Shown here: piece by piece, positions 11,348 through 24,300 of the stretch
Numbering within the stretch: position 1 is the stretch's first letter
Layout: the number at the start of each line of letters is the position of its first letter
Source of the DNA: Gremmenia infestans
Taxonomy: Eukaryota > Ascomycota > Leotiomycetes > Helotiales > Hamatocanthoscyphaceae
Length of the DNA: 64,000 bases
Assembly (NCBI GenBank): GCA_032629725.1
Contig: JAFEVB010000012.1
Coordinates: 744,001 to 808,000, forward strand
Direction: 5' to 3'
Notes under the pieces: generated by a model
What the model was told of the DNA's origin: nothing
The model's database searches: none
Seen by the model: only the letters and a program-made list of their open reading frames with translations
Position numbers and translations under genes: made by a program

Positions 11348-11678
11348 TATACTGCAATCGTATGCTAACATGGGAACAGAATCGACAACTGGATTGTCAT
11401 TGGCTGTGTTGATTGTCAGTTGTATAGAAATAAGTAATAACAATCAAACGGAGCTAGTGTACTTGATCTAAACTCAGTTATCTAATCTCATATTGATAAA
11501 TGGCCCGTACAGGTGCAGAGAAGTGAGGATAGAGCTTAACTGCCACAGTGTTTTACGGCCGTCTCCATAGAAAGCCTAATGCCCATTATGCCAGATAGAT
11601 GAAAACGGCACTCACTATGGTTGGCTTTAATGTCCCACGCCGCCTGGCACATTATAAATTAGTGCCACCTTTTTATAT
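11348..11678. other. convergent 3' regions, no gene seen
   Basis: Spacer between the 3' ends of the secreted-protein gene (plus) and the F-box-like gene (minus). Nothing recognised. Confidence 0.6.
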
Positions 11679-12776
11679 CTACCGCGAAGCTTCTTCAAGT
11701 AGCAGCGAAGACTCGTGGAGACGGGCGTCTAAGAAACTGCGAGGTAGGTAGCTACGTATGTCCCAGTCCAGCAACCTCCAGAGCTCCTTCTTATCTTGTT
11801 CGGTCAGAATACTGGTAGACTCAAACCTGAAACGTTCCTCCCTCTCGAACAAAGCATAGACAGAGCCTCGATCAAGCTCAACCAGGTGAACTGATAGCCA
11901 AAGTTGTTTTGCACTGCGTGCAACGTGACTCTGCCAATTGTGATCCATAGGCGACCGACCTTGGCCAAGGTTTTGCCACTTTGTGACAAATACCGCTTCA
12001 TCCTTTCCTTCAAACTGCTTAAATTCAAGAGAAAAATCGGTGAGGCAATGAAGGCACTGTCTGACCAGCCCTTCCCAATTCCAGCCATTCCTCGGGACGT
12101 CCCTTCTAAGTGACGAGTCTCTTTCAACGATGCCGTGCAGCCCTGGTGACCTTAGATTCCATATAAGAGAAATATGAGGACAGACGGTAACTCGTTGGAT
12201 CCCCTGAATTAAATTTGCTTTGGCCAGCTGCACCATGACTATCTTTTGTTCCCGAACGATCATAGAACCATCAACGACTCGTGCCAGAGCTGTGTGGTGC
12301 TTGACGTAGCCATTCCGATAATGAGTCTCCTTGTAAGACAACAGATTCAAAAGTTCAGAGTAGTTGAGACCTTGGCGATAACGCTTCATGGCCATCTGGA
12401 AAACAGTGAAGGAGAAGTCTTTCTGGAGATGATAAAAGGTAAAACTGTAGTTGGCTTTCCAGCAAGGCAACCAGGTAATGTTGTCCCTGTACGCAAAGAA
12501 GATGTGCTGCTGAGCTTTCTCAATTGCATGGAGCTTCTTACAATAGTAGCAGAGGACATGGTTGGGCAGGTCTCGTGCCAGCAGCGTTAGGAATCCAAAG
12601 CATTGCGAGCTTTTTGCTAAGTTCATGAAGACTTGGGGTCCGAACGTGAAATAAATGGGCCGACAACAGAGTAAGAAAGAGAGAGTCGATTCAGGAGGTA
12701 GAAAGCGAGCAATGTGGAGCATGAGTTCGGGTGGGAGCTTGCTAAGCTCTGATAATTCGAGGGCGGAGGGCGGGGC
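11679..12776 (-). CDS. F-box-like domain protein, 5' exon not identified
   Basis: The open frame on the minus strand runs from an apparent acceptor (TTTCAG, exon starting at 12776) to the stop at 11679; the first in-frame Met is at 12722. The start LSKLPPELMLHIARFLPPES, followed by a Leu- and Cys-rich stretch (LSFLLCCRPIY), matches the N-terminal pattern of fungal F-box proteins. The remaining about 300 residues (WLPCW, CYYCKKLH, basic and aromatic rich) resemble the variable C-terminal part of these proteins. Known family role: F-box proteins bring substrates to SCF ubiquitin ligases. Because LPPEL begins before Met 12722, the true start should be in an upstream exon, perhaps the short frame starting near 12844, but I could not find a convincing donor. 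Confidence 0.6.
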   Translation of the reverse strand, partial: APPSALELSELSKLPPELMLHIARFLPPESTLSFLLCCRPIYFTFGPQVFMNLAKSSQCFGFLTLLARDLPNHVLCYYCKKLHAIEKAQQHIFFAYRDNITWLPCWKANYSFTFYHLQKDFSFTVFQMAMKRYRQGLNYSELLNLLSYKETHYRNGYVKHHTALARVVDGSMIVREQKIVMVQLAKANLIQGIQRVTVCPHISLIWNLRSPGLHGIVERDSSLRRDVPRNGWNWEGLVRQCLHCLTDFSLEFKQFEGKDEAVFVTKWQNLGQGRSPMDHNWQSHVARSAKQLWLSVHLVELDRGSVYALFEREERFRFESTSILTEQDKKELWRLLDWDIRSYLPRSFLDARLHESSLLLEEASR

Positions 12777-15431
12777 CTGAAATGAATAGGCACTGGGTCA
12801 CACTGTATGCCAAGCAGGTGGAGTATGAATTTGAAGCACCCCATTGTAAGAAAGGGAATAAGTATTCAAAGGGGTCGATTACGGCGTGCGAATCAAGTTT
12901 GGAAATATCCAAAAATAAAAAGAATGAAAGGGAGAAGAGATGGGAAGGGTAGAATCCCGCGCGCTATAGTAGTTAGGGTTTGCTATGTTGCGTTTGCCGC
13001 ATGACTTGCGGCTGTTGGACGCGCCAATGTCCAACACAGAGGGCATACAGGGCAAGACTAAAGTTACAAAATCCGCAACACTTGAGAGCGTACCCGGAAA
13101 AGTCCTATTATTCTTGATGGCTAAAAGTGCAGATTCGAAAACAGAAGTCAAAGGTCAATATTGAACAGTTGTATTGAACACTACTTGTGTTGATAGGGTT
13201 CAATGAGTCTGAGTCTTCTGATTTTCGTGTTTCTCGTCTACAGATTTTGGTGTGGTGGTGTATGTCGGGCGCATGTCATATCTACGCTAAATTAGACAAA
13301 CCGTTGGGATGTGGGACTTCCTAGTCATGTGACTTAGCGCAAATGACTAAGCAATGCAGAGGTAAAACCTCTCGCCTTGTTACACTTAGACTTAGACACC
13401 TACAAACCAAACCACCAAATACAGCGAAAGCAACCAATACAAGACAAGTTACTAGGCCAGCAAAGTGCACTATGTGACCCCAACATAAACTCTATCCGCG
13501 AAAATGAAGATATATTCCTATATGTCCATACTTAATATTAACTTTCCTTATCTTCTTATTACAATGCTCAGGCTCCGCTCAGGCGTGCATAGGTACGCTC
13601 ACCTTTAGCTTACGGTAAAGCTGCTGCTGCTCACGTCCGTAGACTAGTATGGGGCCAGCGAAAGAAACTACTTATCCTGAGTATATGAGTATTGTCCTGT
13701 AAGTTGCTTTTGCAACATAGTTTGCATGTCTGTTTGCTAAAGATCCCTAGTGCTGCCCTTGTCTTATTGCTTATATACGCTATATATGTTTTCCGAAAAG
13801 ATAATCAATGTATCAAGGGACTTATTACTGAGTATATGTCTAGCAGTTTAACATATATAGGGAACAAGAAGCTGCTATATCGCTAGCTTTAACATTGCTG
13901 GCCTAGTCGTGTATATGCGATACTTAAATGAAGATATTAAGAAGTCTTTTTTGCATTGATCGAAAGAGAAATTGTCTCATCCGCTGAGAGCTGATGTTGG
14001 TTCTAGGTTTCAAACGTGCCACTTTTAATGCACTCCCTAATTGCAGTAAGAAAACTGATTGGATCTTGAATGGTATGAAAGTGCGTCCGCATATATCCTC
14101 CCCCGATATCCACTTACATCCATTCCCTCTCTCTAACTTATAGAGTGTTCCACATTTTCTAACTTTTTGACCAACTTTACTATCGTGTGTGCTTATGAGT
14201 AAACTCACGACTAGACGCTAACAATCTCCTAAGTGATTTTCCAAGCAGCAGCCAAGCATTTACTCGCCCCTTTGCCTAAAAAGCCTTCACTAGAAATATT
14301 CACGGAGAATGTCCAAATATCCTGCATCCATCTCAAAGCAAAATCTATACACAGGACAATGACATGAATCGCAACCCGATTTCACCCCCCTATCTCCCGT
14401 CTCCACCCGCCCCTCGCTACTCCTATCAACTATAAATCATGGCGCCTCACCCGCCCCAAACTCGGTATAGTTTCCCTCCCACTCCCTCCTTTCGCCGATC
14501 CCAACTAACCGAGTATACCCCGTGTCCTACATATCCCGCTCCTAGCATCGGATCAGACAGAACCTCGACTCGCACTCGCATACTCGGTACATCCCACCTT
14601 TCTTTCTTCCATATACCGGTACAGTATTTATTATAGGTAGGTACCCTGTTTTACAGTACGGAGTAAGGCTGATAGTAAGTATAACAATAGCCCCCCCGCT
14701 AAAAGTTTCTCTGTTTTTGCAACTTCCTCCCTCCCTCTTCCATATTTTTTATATAGTACCCATACCCAACCCAACCCCATAAATAACCAAACCCATCCTG
14801 TACCTCCCACTCCCGCTCCCCTCCCCCCGTAATCTTTCCGAGCCATCACCACACCACATCACATCCTAAAGCGAAAACCCTATCCCATCCCATCACATCC
14901 CACGGATATACAAGCCCGACCGACTGACACAGGAACCCACTTTTCGACTCCACATATACAGTATCAATCCCACACCCCACCAGGCCCACCTACATACATA
15001 ACCACCCCCCCATCCTCCCCCGGATTTCAGAACCCAAAAAGCAAACAAGCAAGCGAAAAGTACCGCCAAGTAATCACGAAAGAAAAGGCCAGCCTCGGGA
15101 TAGAACTGAATAACCGGAATTGTTTACTGAGTGAAAAGTCGAGTCGAGTCAGGATTACTCAACACCCACGCTACGCAACGCATTATTTCTCGCCAGTCTT
15201 GACAAATCGATCGCCACTGTTGCATGCTTGCATACATACATATACATATACCACTTGCCTGAAACAAGTCTGAGGAATCCTCATCTCACCCACATACTCC
15301 ACTCTCAAATCCAGATCCAAATCCGGGGAACACCCTTACTCGATTCAATATACGACAAACAACCAATTTATCTATTCATTCATCAAAATTTTAATTTATT
15401 CATTCATCTATACTCTCTTGTATACCCAGGC

Positions 15432-15452
15432 CATCTCATCTCATCTCATCTC
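15432..15452 (+). repeat. (CATCT)n microsatellite
   Basis: Four uninterrupted CATCT units in the upstream leader of the gene at 15741. Confidence 0.85.
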
Positions 15453-15480
15453 AAATCATCAATCTCTGTCTGCTCTATCT

Positions 15481-15504
15481 ACCATACCATACCATACCAT
15501 ACCA
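15481..15504 (+). repeat. (ACCAT)n microsatellite
   Basis: Four and a half ACCAT units, about 30 bases after the CATCT repeat in the same leader. Confidence 0.85.
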
Positions 15505-15615
15505 CAGAGAGATTATATATACAAGGAGCCTCATATATATAAACGGCAGAAAGGCGCAGCAAGAGGAATAAGAATAGAGCGCCATAACCCCCAAACGCCG
15601 CGCTGAAAATACACA

Positions 15616-15632
15616 ACACACACACACACACA
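15616..15632 (+). repeat. (CA)n microsatellite
   Basis: Eight CA dinucleotides about 110 bases upstream of the start codon at 15741. Confidence 0.85.
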
Positions 15633-15740
15633 GACGCACCACACCGTACAACTCTACATACACCCCTCTTTCAAACCCAAATCCAAGTCCAAGACCAACC
15701 AAGCCCGACAAAAATTTCCAAGGCTCCAAATCATTTCATA

Positions 15741-16145
15741 ATGGGACTCTTCAAAAAGTCCAACTCTCAACCAGCACCCAAATCCAAACCCGGGCAATCA
15801 TCTACCTCTATATCCGCACCAAACCACGCAAATGCATCAAATTCAAATCTCTCTACAACATCGACCCTCATTCCCAGCTCTTCTCGGCCTGCACCCGCAC
15901 CAGCACCTACTGGAAGAATGACATCCTACCAAGCCTTCCTCTCAGACGCCCAACAAACCGAGTCGAAGCGACAAGAGAAATTAGATAGGGAAGAACGGAC
16001 AGCGCGAGCTTGGGTGGCTGCGCGACAGCGGCGGGAAAATGGGAGGCATGGCGATCCGTGGAGGGGCGGTTTTGGACCGCCTCCTGCGGATGGAGGAAGT
16101 GATGTGGGTCGGTGGCTGGATCATAATGGGTTGGTGAAGAAATGA
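15741..16145 (+). CDS. small conserved-type fungal protein of unknown function
   Basis: A single exon encodes 134 aa starting MGLFKKSNSQ. The first 60 residues are a disordered Ser-, Pro- and Ala-rich tail. Residues 60-134 are charged and probably helical (SYQAFLSDAQQTESKRQEKLDR, here only partly quoted: QTESKRQEKL), ending in a Trp- and Gly-containing patch (HGDPWRGGFGPPP, GRWLDHNGLVKK). The ATG follows a CT-rich leader and TTTCATA. The Gly at position 2 is followed by Lys rather than Ser/Thr at position 6, so I do not call N-myristoylation. The gene is convergent with the Zn2Cys6 regulator, whose modelled stop lies only 11 bases away. Function unknown. Confidence 0.7.
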   Translation: MGLFKKSNSQPAPKSKPGQSSTSISAPNHANASNSNLSTTSTLIPSSSRPAPAPAPTGRMTSYQAFLSDAQQTESKRQEKLDREERTARAWVAARQRRENGRHGDPWRGGFGPPPADGGSDVGRWLDHNGLVKK

Positions 16146-16156
16146 GGGATGGGTGG

Positions 16157-18806
16157 TTAACCTAGGAGGACTTTTTCAGATGTTAGGTTTTGTTTTCTCT
16201 TTTGGACATGAGTAGATCCATGATGGGCAAGGAGTTAATGGATGAATGATAGAATGGAATGCAAACTTACTCTCCCACTCCCAATCCTTCATAACACCAA
16301 CCCAGTGCATACGTCCTCTAACCGTAAGCTCTGGATCCATCTCCTCAGTTGCCGGCTCCATCCTCCTTTTTCCTCCTCCCATACCGCCCAAAGTGCTTCT
16401 ACGTTTCTGGCGGTCCCCTGAGCTTCCAGTTGAGTTTGCATTCAACATATCCGAAAAGCTGAACATATCATCCAATGCAAGCTCTTCCTCAAACTTCCTC
16501 TTACTACTCTCACTATGCACCATGCCCACACCACCCCTCCTAGAATTCTCCTTCTCGGCCTTTTCAGCAGCATCATTGTCACGTCGAGACCAAACCTCTT
16601 GCATGACCTCAAAACACCGATCAATGTTCCCAATCCACATCCTGGACACCATACTACCCCACCTCTCCTCGACCCATTGTCTATCCTCGCTATCCCATGC
16701 TTCGCACCCAGCGGCAAGCAGCGGATATATCTGCACGATCACTAGTCTACTACTTAGCGGGACTGTGGCTAAATATACCAGGACTTTCTTGGCGAGTTGC
16801 GCAGATGTGAAAGAAGGGATCTCGGGGACTGCTTGATGAAGATACAATAGCGTAGCGTACCGATACGCCTCGGCAGTCTGTAAGGCATGTTGGATCTCAC
16901 TCGTTGGATCTTCCGGTCGTTCGAAAGCCGAGCCAGGAGGCGGAGACCATTGCTCGATGGCTTCTTTCAACTCGATAGCTTGGCTAATTAATTGTATCGA
17001 ATTTGTCTCTACTTTTCGCACCTTCCGACACAAATTTGCTGCGCGGCCGATGAGCGGGAATAGAGTAGCTGCACAGCCCATTAAGGGATCGATCTCGGTA
17101 TTAGGAGTAAAGGTGTTAAGCGCGGGGAGGATGTGGTCGAAATCGCTGTACTCGTCGTCATCTACGGATGTCAGACGTGCTATTACGTCCATGTAAACCC
17201 ACGTGTTACACAGGAATCTCAGACGCGCGAATTCATCGCCTGAGAGGTTGTGTTTCTTGTGGGCAGTTAAAGCTTGATTTACTAAGATTTTGGCCCCTCG
17301 TAAGTGCTCGATGCCTGTACTGATGTGCTGGTCCCAGGACTCGGAGAAAGCGAGAACCAGGGTTGTGGCCAGCGCGGTGTCGGTCCGCATCTTCTCGATG
17401 CCGGTTGCGAGGGATCGGATGCTGCGTCTCATATGTTCCATCCCGTCGACGCGAAGAGCGGGGCGTTCTTTTGAGGTGTGGAAGGCGGTCATGGATGCTA
17501 TTGCATGGTATAGTGCTGGGGAATCGCGAGCAAGAGGCCAAATTAATGTTCGCCAGGGGTTCTCTGTAGGGCCGTCTTTCACGGAAAGGATTCCACACGT
17601 CTGCTTGTCGAATCGGAGCATCAGCATTTCTGGACTTCCAGCTTGGACCTCTGGTTGTCGATATATCTTGTTAAACGGATCGTCTCTCGTCATGGTGGGA
17701 GACGCAGTCGAAGACCGTGAATGCTGACCCCTCAGGGACATCCACATATCCGCATCCGACATTTGCGGTCGTATAATCTCCTCTACATCCTCATCCAATA
17801 TAGAATCATTCGGCATATCCATGTGCGGTAGAAAATGGTGGTCCATCATAGGCGACATGGTCATACTGGTGGCTATACTCATAGGAGGCATACTGACACT
17901 GCCTGGCCTCGCATTCAGCTCCGAGCCTGGGATAAGCAGGTCTATCAGTCTCGGAGACTGTCCTGAGAAACTGGGCCTCGAATTCGTATTCGACGGACCC
18001 CCATTTGCATCTTCAAACAAGCTACTCAAGCTCTTGGTAACCGTATCCGCCTCAAATCTCGGTCTAGGTAATTCTCGCAGGTATGGAGGAGTACTCATAT
18101 CGAACATGGGTGAGTGGTCAAATTGTATATCCGATAGTGGTGGGAAAGATGAAGGACTCGGCGCCGCGGCGTGAAAAAAGGAATCTTGCATGGAGATATC
18201 TGCTTCCGCCTCGGGCTCGTCGCCAGCTGGTGAAGATGTATCGGATGGAGGGCTCGTAGCTGTAGCTGCAGCTGTACCTGGAGGATCGGGTGGTTTCTCT
18301 GATACTGTAGAATCTGTATAGAATTAGCATCTACCATGATATATGCTTGTTGCTCACTCTACCTCTTTTTGATTTGGCTGGCGGCACCACCTTGTTTGCA
18401 AAAGTTGTCTCTTCGAATGGCCTCCATTTGAAGTCCTTTTTGTATCCGCCGCATGGAACACTCCTCTTGTGACACTGCTGACATGTCGGTTTCGTCTCGT
18501 CGCATTTTAATCGTTTTGCTTTGCAAGTTATACAGCCTGTACGTATAGTAAGTACCCCGCATCAGCCGCCTGCCTGCTGTCTTATCATTGCTAAGATAAG
18601 CCACTCAGGAGCATTGCAGACATACCATTGCGACTCTTGGATTGTTTAGGCTTCACTGCACCCGTCCTCTTCTTGGTTGCAGCAGCGGCTTTGGTGGGAG
18701 TGGGAGCTGTAGGTTTGCGCTTTGGCGGTGGTGGTTCCGGAGCGGGTTTGGCGTCGGGTGATGCAGCAAGAAAGGCAGTAGGCGATGGAATTGTTATTGC
18801 TTCCAT
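16157..18806 (-). CDS. Zn2Cys6 transcription factor with fungal regulatory domain
   Basis: Minus-strand exons are 18806-18626, 18536-18363, 18313-16271 and a 5-base last exon 16161-16157, giving 800 aa ending DWEWES. The zinc cluster follows the first junction: Cys62, 65, 72, 79, 82 and 89 in CX2CX6CX6CX2CX6C, then GGYKKDFKWRPFEE, the post-cluster pattern of regulators with the Fungal_trans_2 domain. The N-terminal 60 residues are Ala/Pro/Lys-rich. The middle and C-terminal parts carry the helical regulatory domain (PTENPWRTLIWPLA, ALYHAIASMTAFHT, SWDQHISTGIEHLRGAK). The last intron (GTAAGT..CCTAG, 16270-16162) is my choice; without it the frame runs 31 residues further to 16176. DNA-binding nuclear regulator; target genes unknown. 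Confidence 0.88.
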
Positions 18807-21384
18807 CTTGAGAGCTTCTTGTAGTGAAACATCGACACCGTCTGCGAAGTGAAGCTATTGGTGAATGTGATGTCTCGAGATGGTAATGATGATGTGTGAA
18901 GGAGGGATAATTATTGAGTAAAGAAGAATAGAATATTCCGGTCTGTGGTATTATCACACTCCTCCCACATGAAAGAGGAGGCTTTGCAAGGCTCAGGAGA
19001 TGATTGGCGGCCGGTGCGCATGTGGATGTAGATTGGCAGCGGGCAGAGACAGGTGGTTGGAGGAAAGCATTAGTGGAGGACACCCTAGAATCCTCCCCCA
19101 CCCAACTAACTTGGCCCTTGTTCACTGTCTTATCGCTGTGTCTTTAGGGCCTCTAGCACGCAGACATCTCTCCAAATCGGGCTCATCTCATGCTTGCTGG
19201 CCCTTCTTACCATTTGCATGTCTTCTCGCGACTATCATGAGCCTCATTTCTCTCTCACAAAGCCCAATGCATCCCCTCTTCGGGTCCTCCACACGTCGCA
19301 ACGCATTGCCAGGTTCTGACTAAATGCATTGATTCAGTGTGAAGGCCAGTGATTCGCGGGCTGTTGGGGCGGGGAGATAACAGATGCGTTCGGTGGATGA
19401 GCTACGGGCCGGAGAGAAATCGGAATTCAGCAAAAGCACTACTCTGCTTGTGCAGGAAACCATGACCATGGACGACGTCTGGCACAGTACTACACGGCGG
19501 ACGGTTCGGGTGTCGTCGTGAAGTGTGAAGTGTAAAGGGGAGGGAAGCAGAAATGTTAGAGCGCGTCTGGAAGATCATATGACGATTGGGACTTGCCATC
19601 AGACAATCGGACAATCTGAAAACTGAGCATAATAAGCAGCCACAACTACTAAGGGCTAGATTTGCGGACAAAGAGAGATCAAATGAGGCTGCATTGGATA
19701 CAGAATGCGACTGAGAACAGATGCTGTGTATTATTATTATGAGAGAAGAGCATTGCAACATGCTTATCGTTGTCTTCTCAAAGCTGTCTAGGTAGATGAG
19801 CCGCGGCACTCCCGATCTTATCGAAGCGAGTCACGTGCCAGTATGCTTATACTCTCCAGGAAGGCTTGCTTAGAGGCCACGCAAGGGGGGGGGTTTGGAA
19901 ACGTCCTCCTTTGCAAATCAAACTCAAGGCAATTCAGATGATCTATACTTGGATTCTTGGAAGATCCTTTCTTTGTTCCTCCACATCTAATAATAATGAA
20001 ACCCGAAACATCGCGGATACTATACTGTACACAAAGTACGAAGTAGCACTGCTTTTACTGTATCTCGGCGATGTCTGTCATGCATTATCAATCCTTGATC
20101 TACGGCCGGTAATCGTCTCGCTCGTGGCTGTACGAGTACTCGTAACTCACTTTACTCCGTATCTATTCTTTTGTTTCAGTTTGGCTAGTTACTGGTATAT
20201 CATGTCCATCTTACCAGTTTTATAATTTGCCATGACGCTATCTTCGTGGCGTTATCATTTCCATGTCCGTCTCTACCATATCTGAGATGGACTTTACTAG
20301 CCATTTCGATAGTCTCTAATAAACCCTGTTGATGAGCGATGGAAATCTCGCAAGGCCTGGGCATCAACGATAAAGCTTTCAAAAGAGTGTTCCCATTGGC
20401 TGTAGTGTCCGCCACATCTCACGCACCGCCACAAAAGCTCGGCTGAAGCGGGGATTACTAAAATGGCTGGCGATCAAACAGAAGCGACGGCTCTCTGACT
20501 GGGCAAAGCTCCCCCTGTCTCTAGGTACGGGGGTATGCCGGGTACAGTACGGAGGTACTCCGTACGGTATACAACGCTCACACCAATTCGATTGCCGCTC
20601 GCGTGTCGTTGGTTGTCACTGCAACCAAGCCAAGAGCCAAGGAAGTGCAACAACCTCTAAAATAATCCAAAACCGCTGCGCAGCTGCTGCTCATGCATCA
20701 ATCAAAACCATGCCATGTGAGCCTGTAGAAGCACTTCAGCTGTACTGCAGACTTGATTAATTGGCCACCTTCGTTCTCACCCCAGCTCCTTTGTTCTCGT
20801 TGCTTGCGTCTCTTCTCTTCTTTATATTCAATTGTCCTGAACCTACCAGACTATTGTTATCGTCAGCCGCGTGCTGCACTGTACTTACTGCGCAAGTTGA
20901 AGCGGGTCAATTCAAGGATCAGGATCAGGATCAGGTTCCCGTCAGGATCAGGTGTTGATGGTCTGCCCTGCCTGTCTACCGGTCGGTACAATATCTGCAA
21001 AGGGCCTTTCTGAAACGCAACACAACGCTTTGAAAGCAAGGCAACTTGCATCTGTTCAAATTAACTTGAACTTCCCATTATCACATACGTACTTTCCGAC
21101 AACCACCAGAACCTTGCAGTAACACCATCGCTCCATCCAGTCTGCATCGTGGCGTGGACCCGGACTACAACCTTGATCTTTACCCCAGTACTTTATCACA
21201 TCGGATATCAACCTCGCCTCGTCTGCGCATTTCGCATTGACTTCACCCCTCCCCTCCTCCATTCTCCCCACCCGCCCAATCTGCGACCTCTCTTTTCCTT
21301 TCTACAGTGCTAAGGTGTGTGTGCCGGGAATGAGGATGGAAGGTGTAAAGAATACATAAAGCGCTTTTCCTTTATTCCTTCGTT
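18807..21384. other. divergent promoter region, no gene seen
   Basis: About 2.6 kb between two divergently transcribed genes. The right part (20750-21380) is CT-rich leader with a GGATCA repeat at 20916. A nine-base G run lies near 19886. The short open frames here carry no recognisable protein. Confidence 0.55.
20916..20935 (+). repeat. (GGATCA)n short tandem repeat
   Basis: Three GGATCA units, with a further related unit a few bases downstream, in the leader of the gene at 21385. Confidence 0.75.
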
Positions 21385-24300
21385 ATGGGACAAGAACAAT
21401 CAGCCCCCGCCCCAAGACGGGCAACCAACAAACTCTCAAAACCTAGGACAAATACGAGCGGAAACCTGATATCGAAAATCCCCGGCGGACCTCCTAGTCG
21501 CCAAAATTCACAGTCGAACCATGGCTCCCCAACCAAATCGAGAAACAGTTTGTTGTTGCCGGATGTTAATGTTAGCGAGGCTGGGGAGAAGAAAGAGAAG
21601 CCTCGAAAACGAATGAGCCTGTTCAGGTCGAAGAGTTCACGATCACAAGCAAAACTAAAAGCATTAGAAGTGGACACTGGTGTTGAGCCGGAATTCGTGG
21701 ACCCAAGCCCTGTCGATAGGCCTGTTCGCAGAAACTCAAGAGCGAACTCGGTGACCTTCGAAGATCAAGAGTCTGATGAAAGCTTTAGGTACGACCCCCC
21801 TTCATTGTTCAGAGAGCTTTCTAATGCCATCTCCTAATAGACCCCCAAATCGTTCACGAATGACATTACAACATTTCCCATATCAACACCATGCACGATT
21901 ATCACTCGTTGCCGAAGCCCAATCACCAGAGTTTGAGAAGGATGATTCGAAAAGGCTGTCGAGATATGAGGAGGAGGTAGAACCACAAGTCTCACTACCA
22001 AGGACAATGTCAGAGCCAGCATTATACGTTCCAATACGACGGCGATCATTACTCCAGCATGGAGTAGCAACAAGAACAAGTCTATTCTCCCAAGATGATT
22101 CCCGACAGTCTCTACCTTCACAAGCACAAGCACAAGCACAAGCAGATGATTTTCAAGATTACTACTACAATCCTGCGAAACCGACGTCTTCCCCTTTGTC
22201 GGATATCGCAGCGCTTGGACGACAAAGAGGGAATGGTTCTCCCGGTCCGCGGGTGGCAACTCCCACGGATATGGGTTATGGACATATTGGTGTGTTCAAG
22301 TTGGGATCATTAAGAATAACAAATGGTGCTGCCAGTCCAGCACCTAGTGATGGCCGACCTACAACTGCTGGGGTGGAAGACGATTGCTTGACCCTTGGTG
22401 GCAGAAAGAGCGGAGAGGGCCTGCATCAGAACATTTTGAGCCAAAACCTACCTCATCCAGAACTCATACAAACAGAATGGGTGACCAACTCAGAAACTCC
22501 GTTGAGACAAGCGCACGAAGTGGAGATGGAGCCTCTGACCATTAATACTCAGCTGCCCGTTCCAGATCATGCGCTTAGTTTGTTCAAGTTCACTAGCAAA
22601 CATTCTCCGAGCAAGTCTCTGGATTTGGCAAATGAGTACATTCAAGATCTGGCACTCAGTCCATTCTCGTTCGAGGTTTCACCAGCTGGGTCTCCAACGT
22701 TGGAAGCTACGAGTAAACATATGGCCGTAGATGACGATCTATTCGAACTAGAGCCGAACTCTCCAAATCTAGGAGTTTCGGAGCATGGACCGAGCTCTTT
22801 TGATTCTGGCTACGGGACAGGCGAGTCAATGAAGAGTAGCTCAAGTTCTTGCGAACCTTCTATGAAGCCATTAACCAAAGCGGATAGTGGATATAGCTCG
22901 ATTGTTTCGTCGAAATCTTTGAACAAGGATGCAGCGCCGACAGTTCCAGCGAAAGAAGCACCACCTACACCTCCCAAGGAAGCAGTATCGAGAATTCCAT
23001 CCAGCACGTACTCAATTTCATCGCAAGCGTCGGACGTAACTCTCCGCGCTCAAAGATCCCTACCTGCTCTACCGACTCAGGATTATATTCCTCCACCGCC
23101 ATTTCGAGAGGCTCCAAGTGTTCCTCCGAAGCATTCTATAGCGTTTCAGTCAGCTCCACAGGCTTCGGAACTCCAAATCAGACCGTCCAGGAATATCAAT
23201 CAAACTTACGCACGCCAGCAAAGCCTACCTAGCATCCCAAAAGCCCTCCGCGAGCCGCCAGTCTTGGGAGAGAAATCTGCTAACTCTGGTGACTCCATGT
23301 CATCCAACGGCTCAAAATGGCGTTCTAACAAAATGCATAAGCAACGCCCGCAATCGTACCAAACAGCACCCGTATTCACAATCCAGGCAGTAGGCAGCGA
23401 AACACTCAGCATCCCACCTGTGCCAGTAGAAACTTCTCGCAAACTTGAACAGCGCGTGGATGGATTTCCAGTTGTCTGCTTCCCGAATACTGTAGCAGGG
23501 ACTACGGGTTTGAGAAAAAGCTCGAGCAAAGAAACACTAGGAACGATTTTCTCGGTTGGAAGCGCCGAAGTGAGGGAAGAGTTAAGTTTCGCACGCTTGC
23601 AGAGTGCACTACCACCCGTACCGGCATACGCCAGCATTCCGGAATACTCACCTACATCACCGGAGCAGAAGCCTGACTTCAACAGACGAAACACGTATCA
23701 ACCAACATCCTCTACCCACATTGCTCCTCGTAAAAGTTTTGATGGAAGGCGATCGATGGAAGCCACTCCAAAGAAAAGCTCGGAGCAACAACAAGAAGAT
23801 TTTGAAGCCCACGTAACGTCCTTCGATAACATCTCTTCTTCCCTCGGCTCCTCACCCTACTCCATCGCCGCCCAACCTCAAAGTCCCAACACAAGAGCCA
23901 AATCTCTAACCTCCCAATTTGAAGCCAACGCCGCAGCTCAGTTTCAACGTTCTCGGGACGTCTCAGCCGCATCAACCATGCTCCGAGAGAAGCAGTCCTA
24001 CGATTCAATAGCTGCAGAAAATCCCTTTTCGTCAAATCCAAACACAGCCTCGCATTCAAGAAAGAGCTCAAGAGAATACCCACCACAAGCACATTCCAAC
24101 GCTTCTGTAAAACGTCCTTTCGCTTTCGCTCCTAATCCGCCTGTTGTACCCACACTCCAATCTCTTCTTGCCGAAGAAAGGGAAAAAGAAAGGCGATCTC
24201 CGCCAGTCAGCATGCGAACGCGACGATCCCTCCCCCCACGAGCACATGCAGCCCCTCAGCTACCGCCTCAGCAAACCGAGATTGATGAATGGGCCAAGCC

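Larger units (their letters stand above)
12777..15740. other. long intergenic region with CT- and repeat-rich leader
   Basis: No supported gene. 13200-14250 is AT-rich with broken short frames, possibly decayed repeat DNA. From about 14380 to 15740 the plus strand is strongly C/T-rich and contains three short tandem repeats (15432, 15481, 15616). This looks like an unusually long promoter and 5' leader of the gene at 15741. Confidence 0.55.

Noticed and set aside
15228..15606. Open frames of 60-100 aa in the CT-rich leader
   Set aside because: They are products of microsatellites and skewed composition, with no coding signature.
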